Below are positions 16,101 through 20,773 of a stretch of 20,773 nt of DNA, piece by piece. Under the pieces are notes generated by a model. That model made no database searches, was not told where the DNA came from, and was given only the letters and a program-made list of their open reading frames with translations. Location of the stretch: the NCBI GenBank assembly GCA_964370855.1, contig CAYJMF010000083.1:1-20773 (forward strand), given 5' to 3'. Position 1 is the first letter of the stretch, and the number at the start of each line of letters is the position of its first letter. Both the position numbers and the translations under genes were made by a program. This DNA is from JAKLKS01 sp964370855. GTDB taxonomy: Bacteria > Planctomycetota > JAJSAM01 > JAKLKS01.

Positions 16101-18176
16101 TCACCCGTGCCCCGCCGCCGCCCCCTCCTCGCCCCCCCTGGGAGGGAGGAAGTACCGCCCCGGCCGCTTCCCCAGGTCGCGGAGGACGGCCCCGAGGAGC
16201 CGCACCCCGTCCCGCGCGCCGACCTCCCGGGCCCTCATGGCCACGAGGAGGGCGCAGGCGAAGGAGACCGCGAAGTTGAGGAACCCGATGACGGCGATCC
16301 CCGTCACGGCGGAGATCGCCTGCGGGTTCGCGAAGGGATCGGGCCCGAGGGAGAGGAGGGCCAGGGTGAGGGCCGCCGTGGAGAGGGTGACGTGGCGCAC
16401 GTCCAGGGGGAGCCCGAAGAACCGGGCGAAGACGGGGGACATGCCGAGAAGGAGGCCGAGGCTCACGTTCCCCCCGAAGATCCCGGCGAGGCGCCGGACC
16501 GCCTCCCCCGCCGCCGCGGCGCCGCGCATCCCGACGACGGCCCGGAGGAACCGATCCGCGGCCAGCGCCTCGGGGAGGCGGCGGTAGATCACCCAGTTCT
16601 CGAGCCAGCCCGCGGCGAGGCTCGACATCCAGAGGAAGACCCCGGTGATCACGGCGAAGGGGATCGTGGGCCCGTCGAAGGGCTGCAGGGAGTGGATCAC
16701 GTAGTCCGCGGTGGCGGTGTCGAGGAAGGGGGCCCCCTCCCTCCCCAGCCACCAGAAGTGGAAGAGCGCGGCGACGGGGATGGCGAGGCCGATGTTCCCG
16801 AGGATGGCGGCGAGCTGGGACCGGGTGACCCGGGCCACCATGGCGACCACGGGACCGAAGTCGCGGGCGCCGCCCGCCCCCCGGAGGGCCCCCGCGAGCC
16901 AGGCCGCCGTGGCCGAGGGCTGCTTCGTCGCGAGCGTCATCCCGAGGGCGGCCATGAGCAGGAAGCTCGCGGCGTAGTTGGCGGAGTGGAAGAGCCCCTG
17001 GAAGAAGAGGGGCAGCGTCATCCACCCGATCAGGAACTTGAGCACCGTCGTCCCGCCGGTCAACGCCCCGCCGCCGCCCGCCGCCGCCAGCATCCCCAGC
17101 CACTCGCGCCGCGTCGAGGTCGCGTAGTGCCCACCCGTCGTCCCCGCCCGCTCCACCACCTTGCGGGCGAGCTGGCGGCTGCTGGTCCGGAGGAGGCCGA
17201 GGACGCTGCTCTGCCGCGTCGCGTCGCGGAGCAGGGCCGCGAGTAGGCGGGTGGACTCGCCGGCGCGCTCACCCCCGGCCATGGGGCCCTCGAACCGGAG
17301 CAGCGTCGCGATGCGGTCGAGCCCCTGGTCGATGCACTCGAGGCGGAAGACGAGGTCGGTGCTCACGCCGTGGTGCTCGATGTGCTCCCGCACCCTCCCG
17401 CAGGCCTCCCGGCAGCGGGCGACGGCCTCCCCCGCGGCGGGGCCCGCCGGCCCCTCCCCCGCGTTGGCCGCCACCGCCGCCGCCAGCGCGAGGAAGGCCC
17501 CGTCGTCCCACCCGTCGCGGAGCAGGATGTCCTCGGACAGGCCGAGGGCGGCGACGCGGGCCGCGAGGTGGGCGAGGGCCCGCTTCCGCTCCGCCTCGAG
17601 GGCGGTTCGCGCGCCCTCGTCGAGGAGGACCCGGACCAGCCGCTCCGCGAGGGGACCGTCGAGGGTGTCGAGCCACTCCACGTCGACCCGGCGGCGGAAG
17701 GTGCGGCGCAGCGCCCGGGCGAGGTCCCGCTGGTCCGGCGGCGCGGGCATGAGCGACGCGTAGAGGCGATCCCCGAGCTCGGCGAGGAGGCCGGTGCCGC
17801 GGGGGAGCCCCGTGGAGCAGAGGAGCCGGACCACGGACGCGAGGGAGAGCACCTCCCGGAGCGACCCGGCGAGGGCCTCCCGGAGCGCCGGCTCCTCCTC
17901 GAGCACCGCGACGAGGGTTCCGAGCCGGGCGGTGCGGGGGTCGCCGGCGTCGGCCGTGCGGGGAAGGGCGCGGGCGCGGCGGAGGACCCAGTGCAGGAGG
18001 ACTCCGAGCCCCTCCAGGCGGCCCTCCACTTCTCCCCCGGCGCAGAGGGAGGCGAGGAGCCCGTGCAGGTGGCGGACCTCGCCCCGGTCGCGGAGCCTTC
18101 CCCCGTGGCGCCGCCCGAAGGACTCGAGGTCCGGCACGCAGGCGGGCGCGGGGGGAACGGAGGGGGCCGTCGGCAT
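16101..18176 (-). CDS. Membrane protein of the 'site-specific recombinase' family (PF10136-like)
   Basis: The 691-residue protein has a soluble helical N-terminal half (1-345) and a membrane C-terminal half with several TM segments. It closely follows the family called site-specific recombinase (Gcr-like): TTGGHYATSTRREWLGML (346-363), a Gly-rich turn GGGGALTGGTTVLKFLIG, FQGLFHSANYAASFLL, the ATKQPS motif (416-421), then further TMs including GNIGLAIPVAALFHFWW and GVFLWMSSLAAGWLENW. It has no serine- or tyrosine-recombinase catalytic motif, so the family name probably misleads; the true role is unknown and membrane-linked. ATG 18176 has no strong ribosome binding site. The long palindrome at 18216-18339 lies 39 nt upstream. 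The stop is 5 nt from the convergent regulator gene. Confidence 0.8.
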   Translation of the reverse strand: MPTAPSVPPAPACVPDLESFGRRHGGRLRDRGEVRHLHGLLASLCAGGEVEGRLEGLGVLLHWVLRRARALPRTADAGDPRTARLGTLVAVLEEEPALREALAGSLREVLSLASVVRLLCSTGLPRGTGLLAELGDRLYASLMPAPPDQRDLARALRRTFRRRVDVEWLDTLDGPLAERLVRVLLDEGARTALEAERKRALAHLAARVAALGLSEDILLRDGWDDGAFLALAAAVAANAGEGPAGPAAGEAVARCREACGRVREHIEHHGVSTDLVFRLECIDQGLDRIATLLRFEGPMAGGERAGESTRLLAALLRDATRQSSVLGLLRTSSRQLARKVVERAGTTGGHYATSTRREWLGMLAAAGGGGALTGGTTVLKFLIGWMTLPLFFQGLFHSANYAASFLLMAALGMTLATKQPSATAAWLAGALRGAGGARDFGPVVAMVARVTRSQLAAILGNIGLAIPVAALFHFWWLGREGAPFLDTATADYVIHSLQPFDGPTIPFAVITGVFLWMSSLAAGWLENWVIYRRLPEALAADRFLRAVVGMRGAAAAGEAVRRLAGIFGGNVSLGLLLGMSPVFARFFGLPLDVRHVTLSTAALTLALLSLGPDPFANPQAISAVTGIAVIGFLNFAVSFACALLVAMRAREVGARDGVRLLGAVLRDLGKRPGRYFLPPRGGEEGAAAGHG

Positions 18177-18215
18177 GGCGGGACAGGGTACCGGGGAGGG
18201 AGGCGGGGAGGAAGA

Positions 18216-18339
18216 GGACCGCCATACTGAACCCGACCCAGATTGGCGGCGGGGGCGGGGGCGGACCAACATCGCCCGGGAGGAAGGGTCTCGCCTCCGC
18301 CCCCGCCGCCAATCTGGGTCGGGTTCAGTATGGCGGTCC
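18216..18339. repeat. Long inverted repeat 3 (49-bp arms)
   Basis: The outer 43 bp (18216-18258 and 18297-18339) are perfectly complementary. Six more pairs, two of them G-U in RNA, extend the arms to 18264 and 18291 around a 26-nt loop. The arm contains CCATACTGAACCCGACCCAG, sharing ATAC and ACCCGACCC with the repeat at 12277-12390. It lies 39 nt upstream of the start of the membrane protein gene at 18176. Confidence 0.9.
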
Positions 18340-18376
18340 GCCCCCCCCCCCGCGCCGCGGGGACCCAAAACCCCCG

Positions 18377-18437
<61 letters not shown>

Positions 18438-18439
18438 GC

Positions 18440-18462
18440 CCGCGGCGCCGCAGGCGCCGCGG
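18440..18462 (-). repeat. Short perfect palindrome, copy 2 (possible terminator stem)
   Basis: Its 23 bases are the same as at 31-53: 10-bp stem, GCA loop. It begins 7 nt after the stop of the ABC ATPase on the minus strand, where a terminator is expected. No U tract follows directly; the downstream sequence is C-rich, then AAAG and AAAA. Its position favours a transcript-end hairpin; its duplication favours a small dispersed repeat. Confidence 0.55.
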
Positions 18463-18468
18463 AGACCC

Positions 18469-19149
18469 TCACCCGCGGGTCCCCGCCACCCTCCCGCCCT
18501 CCAGCCCGATCCTCCCCGTCGCGAAGCCGAAGGGGGCCGTCACGTGGGTCGCGCAGACGACGGTGCCGCCGGCGCGGTGGAAACCCTCCAGTTCGGCGAC
18601 GACGAGGCGGGCGGACGCCTCGTCGAGGCTCGCCAGGGGCTCGTCCACGAGGAGCGCCTCGGCCCCGCCGACCAGCGCCCGGGCCAGCGTCGCCCGCTGC
18701 ATCTCGCCGGTGCTCAGGGTCTCCGGCGCCGCCCGCAGTCGGGCCCCGAGGCCGAGCCGCGCGAGCACCGTCCCCGCCGCCTCCCGCCGCTCCGCCACGC
18801 CGCGCCCGAGGGGCACGAGCCCGAGGGTCACGTTCTCCCACAGCGGGAGCCGCGGCAGCATCGGGCCCCCGGGGAAGGCGAAGCCGAGGCGGCGCCGGAG
18901 GCGGGACCGCTCCCCCTCGGAGACGGAGGCCGCGTCGGTGCCGTCCACGAGCACCGCCCCCGAGGAGGGGCGCTCCAGGGTCCCCAGCAGCGACAACAGC
19001 GTCGTCTTCCCGCTCCCGCTCGGGCCCGTGACGAGGAGGAACGCCCCCCGCTCCACGGAGAGGGAGACCTCCTCCACGGCGCGCACCTCCCCGCCGTCCC
19101 CGCCGGGGAACCGCTTCGAGACGGAGCGGGCCTCGAGGAAGGGGGTCAC
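18469..19149 (-). CDS. ABC transporter ATP-binding protein (LolD/MacB type)
   Basis: The 226-residue ATPase has Walker A GPSGSGKTT (42-50), a variant signature LSTGE (145-149), Walker B ALLVDEP (165-171) with catalytic Glu, a D-loop ASLD and the switch His202 (ATH). The Q-loop, normally FQ after beta-3, reads FAFPGGPML, so the Gln appears to be replaced by Pro93. ATP hydrolysis coupling to the membrane part may therefore be altered. GTG 19149 overlaps the permease stop (GTGA), which fixes the start and shows translational coupling. With the neighbouring permease it forms a MacB/LolCDE-like exporter or lipoprotein-release system. The substrate cannot be told from sequence. Confidence 0.9.
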   Translation of the reverse strand: MTPFLEARSVSKRFPGGDGGEVRAVEEVSLSVERGAFLLVTGPSGSGKTTLLSLLGTLERPSSGAVLVDGTDAASVSEGERSRLRRRLGFAFPGGPMLPRLPLWENVTLGLVPLGRGVAERREAAGTVLARLGLGARLRAAPETLSTGEMQRATLARALVGGAEALLVDEPLASLDEASARLVVAELEGFHRAGGTVVCATHVTAPFGFATGRIGLEGGRVAGTRG

Positions 19150-20339
19150 CGCATCGACTCCATGGGCTCCGCCGCCGCCGCCCGCCAGTTGGAGGGGATC
19201 GTCCCCACGAGCACCAGCACCAGCGCCACGGCCCCGGCCATGAGGACCGGTCCCGGCAGCAGCCGCCATGGCACCGCGAACCCCGGCACCGCGTCGGCCC
19301 CGGGGAGGAGCACCGCCGCGATGCCCCGCGCCTCCAGGGGCCCCAGCCAGAGCGCCGCGAGGAGCACCGAGAGCGAGGCCCCCGCCGCGGCCAGCAGAAG
19401 GCTCTCCACGAAGCCCCGCAGCAGCACGTCGTCGGTCCCCCACCCGAGCATCTTGAGGACCCCCGTCTCCCGCCGCCGCTCCCGGAGCCCCGCCCCCGTC
19501 GCCACCACGAGGAGCGGGATCGCCGCCGCGAATAGGAGCACGAAGTGGAGTGAGAACACCCCCGCGCCGAAGACCGATCCCTCCGCGAGGAGGGCCTCCG
19601 TCTCGGCCCGCGTCGTCACCCGCGGGGCGAGGGGCGTCCCCTCCCCGTCGAGGGCCAGGGTCCCCCGCCGCCGGATCCCCCGGGAGACCTCCTCCGCGTA
19701 CCCCTCGCGGCACCGCACCAGGAACTGCGTCGCCGTCCCCCGCTCGTCGAAGATCGCCTGCGCCGTCTCCAGCGAGCAGAGGACGAGGTTCGCCTCCCAG
19801 ACCGGGAGGTCGGAGCGGAAGACCCCCACCACCTTCGAGACCCGCTGCCCCTCCCGGTTGGAGTAGAAGGGCGGGATCAGCGCGCCGGGCTCGAGGGCGA
19901 GCCGCTCCGCGAGGCGGGAGCCCGCCACCAGCTCCATGGGGGCGTCCTTCGCGAACATCCTCCCCTCGACGCAGGCGACGTCCGGCGGCAGGGCGTCGAA
20001 GGGGAGCCCCACCACCACGACCGGCTCCTTCGCGGCGCCGAGGGCGAGGGCCCCCACCACCCGCGGCGTCACCGAGAGGACCCCCTCCATGGCGCCGATG
20101 CGCCCGGCAACCTCCAGGGGGAGGGGCGCGGGCCGCCCGTAGCGGAGCCCCGCCACGAGGAGGTCGGGCCCGAGGCGGGCCGCGTCGGCGGCCTCCGCCG
20201 CGAGCCCCCCGGAGACCGCGGAGCCCGCCGTGAAGGGGAGGAGGAGGGCCGTCACGCAGGCGACGATGGCGCCGCTGCGGAGCGGGTGGAGGAGGGCCGC
20301 GCCGATGCCGCTCCGGACGACGGCCCCGAAGCCTCCCAT
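19146..20339 (-). CDS. MacB/FtsX-type ABC transporter permease
   Basis: The 397-residue permease has the MacB/LolC layout. TM1 is at about 22-45, a large extracytoplasmic domain at about 46-258 (LVAGLRYGR, VLSVTPRVVGAL, VEGRMFA, LVAGSRLAERL, VVGVFRS), and three C-terminal TMs at about 262-285, 307-333 and 361-382. The cytoplasmic stretch RERRRETGVLKMLGWGTDDV (286-305) is the conserved FtsX-family coupling region that contacts the ATPase. Such transporters do not move substrate through the membrane; they use conformational change to release lipoproteins or drive export across the periplasm. ATG 20339 directly follows the TGA of the upstream Cys-rich gene, and its own stop overlaps the ATPase GTG. 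Confidence 0.92.
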   Translation of the reverse strand: MGGFGAVVRSGIGAALLHPLRSGAIVACVTALLLPFTAGSAVSGGLAAEAADAARLGPDLLVAGLRYGRPAPLPLEVAGRIGAMEGVLSVTPRVVGALALGAAKEPVVVVGLPFDALPPDVACVEGRMFAKDAPMELVAGSRLAERLALEPGALIPPFYSNREGQRVSKVVGVFRSDLPVWEANLVLCSLETAQAIFDERGTATQFLVRCREGYAEEVSRGIRRRGTLALDGEGTPLAPRVTTRAETEALLAEGSVFGAGVFSLHFVLLFAAAIPLLVVATGAGLRERRRETGVLKMLGWGTDDVLLRGFVESLLLAAAGASLSVLLAALWLGPLEARGIAAVLLPGADAVPGFAVPWRLLPGPVLMAGAVALVLVLVGTIPSNWRAAAAEPMESMR

Positions 20340-20639
20340 TCAGCGCCGGCCCAGGGGCCCCGCGTGGTGCGGGCAGAAGGCCTCACCGCCGGGGAGCGGG
20401 TCGAGGGCGCGCCCGCAGGGGCGCGTCGCGCCCCCGTCGAAGGCCCCCTCGCAGGGCAGGAGCGCCGTCGCCCGCCCGCCGCCGATGCCCCCCGTCGCCC
20501 GCTGGAACCCCGCGGAGCGGGCCGCGGCGCCGGCGTCCCGCCCCGCGCCGAGGAGGAGGATCCCCGCCGCAGCCGCGGCGAGGAGGACCGCCGCGGCCAG
20601 CCCCTCCGGGGCCCGGTCCTTCAGAGGATGTGAGCCAAT
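20340..20639 (-). CDS. Small Cys-rich membrane-anchored protein, 3' part only
   Basis: An open minus-strand frame ends with TGA at 20342-20340, exactly abutting the permease ATG. It encodes one hydrophobic helix (LAAAVLLAAAAAGILLLGAG) followed by a Cys/His-rich end: LLPCEGAFDGGATRPCGR and GGEAFCPHHAGP. Three Cys and two His could bind a metal. No ATG, GTG or TTG start is found before the frame enters the G/C tract at 20665-20720, so the 5' end is either lost to that low-complexity stretch or uses a rare CTG at 20624. Its position at the head of the ABC operon suggests an accessory protein. I do not recognise a family. Confidence 0.5.
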   Translation of the reverse strand: MGSHPLKDRAPEGLAAAVLLAAAAAGILLLGAGRDAGAAARSAGFQRATGGIGGGRATALLPCEGAFDGGATRPCGRALDPLPGGEAFCPHHAGPLGRR

Positions 20640-20773
20640 CCCGCGCGCCCCCTGCGGGCCCCCGGGCGGGGGGGGGGGGGGGGTGGTGGGGGGGGGGGGC
20701 GGGGGGGCCCCCCCCCCGGGCGTCGCGGCCCCGGGTCCCCTGGGTCCGGGACAGAGGTGGAGCCAGGCCCGCA
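20640..20773. other. Low-complexity G/C tract and unassigned end of window
   Basis: Runs of G (about 20665-20707) switch to a run of C (20708-20717), then unassigned GC-rich sequence to the end. I see no gene here. The tract resembles poly-G sequencing artefact or an assembly break more than normal intergenic DNA. Confidence 0.5.

Noticed and set aside
20339..20624. CTG 20624 as a confident start for the Cys-rich gene
   Set aside because: No ribosome binding site precedes it and the nearby G/C tract may have replaced the real 5' end, so the gene is left as partial.

Overview
The window is about 20.8 kb of very GC-rich bacterial DNA with tightly packed genes, many overlapping by ATGA or GTGA junctions. 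An ECF-type sigma factor directly upstream of a membrane-anchored Ser/Thr kinase, a second giant Ser/Thr kinase fusion and a non-canonical pseudopilin cluster together suggest a high-GC planctomycete-like or related lineage. That placement is inference; the window has no rRNA or other taxonomic marker gene.

Layout. At 201-2248 (+) a prepilin-like protein is followed by a Cache-like/HAMP membrane sensor with no output domain. At 2245-2931 (-) is a protein with two copies of a small beta domain plus a transposase-like HTH; its stop shares a CTAG with the sensor's stop. At 2993-3640 (-) lies the most striking gene, an iodothyronine-deiodinase-like lipoprotein. Its reading frame is interrupted by one in-frame TGA exactly where deiodinases carry selenocysteine, and the TGA is followed at the right distance by a perfect hairpin suited to be a bacterial SECIS. 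Gene callers would split it into two ORFs. At 3707-5005 (-) is a DEAD-box RNA helicase.

The block 5152-12259 (-) reads as one operon. In transcription order it holds an ECF sigma factor, a Ser/Thr kinase, a GspE/PilB-like ATPase, two GspF-like membrane proteins, two pseudopilins and a PilX/GspK-like protein. Six of its seven junctions overlap or abut, and the other has a 7-nt gap. This suggests sigma-factor and phosphorylation control tied to assembly of a type II secretion/type IV pilus-like machine. No secretin or GspL/M is present here.

At 12476-16095 (+), divergent from that operon, are a 1082-residue Ser/Thr kinase-ATPase-receiver-histidine kinase fusion and a coupled CheY-like regulator. 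At 16101-18176 (-) is a membrane protein of the family labelled 'site-specific recombinase'. At 18469-20339 (-) are an ABC ATPase and a MacB/FtsX-type permease, preceded by the 3' part of a small Cys-rich membrane protein that runs into a low-complexity G tract.

Three long inverted repeats (41-49 bp arms, 26-33 nt loops) occupy intergenic spaces at 5023-5143, 12277-12390 and 18216-18339. Each lies 17-39 nt upstream of a minus-strand start codon. The second and third share a core motif. A short 10-bp-stem palindrome also occurs twice (31-53 and 18440-18462). Homopolymer tracts near 18381-18437 and 20665-20720 may be sequencing or assembly artefacts.
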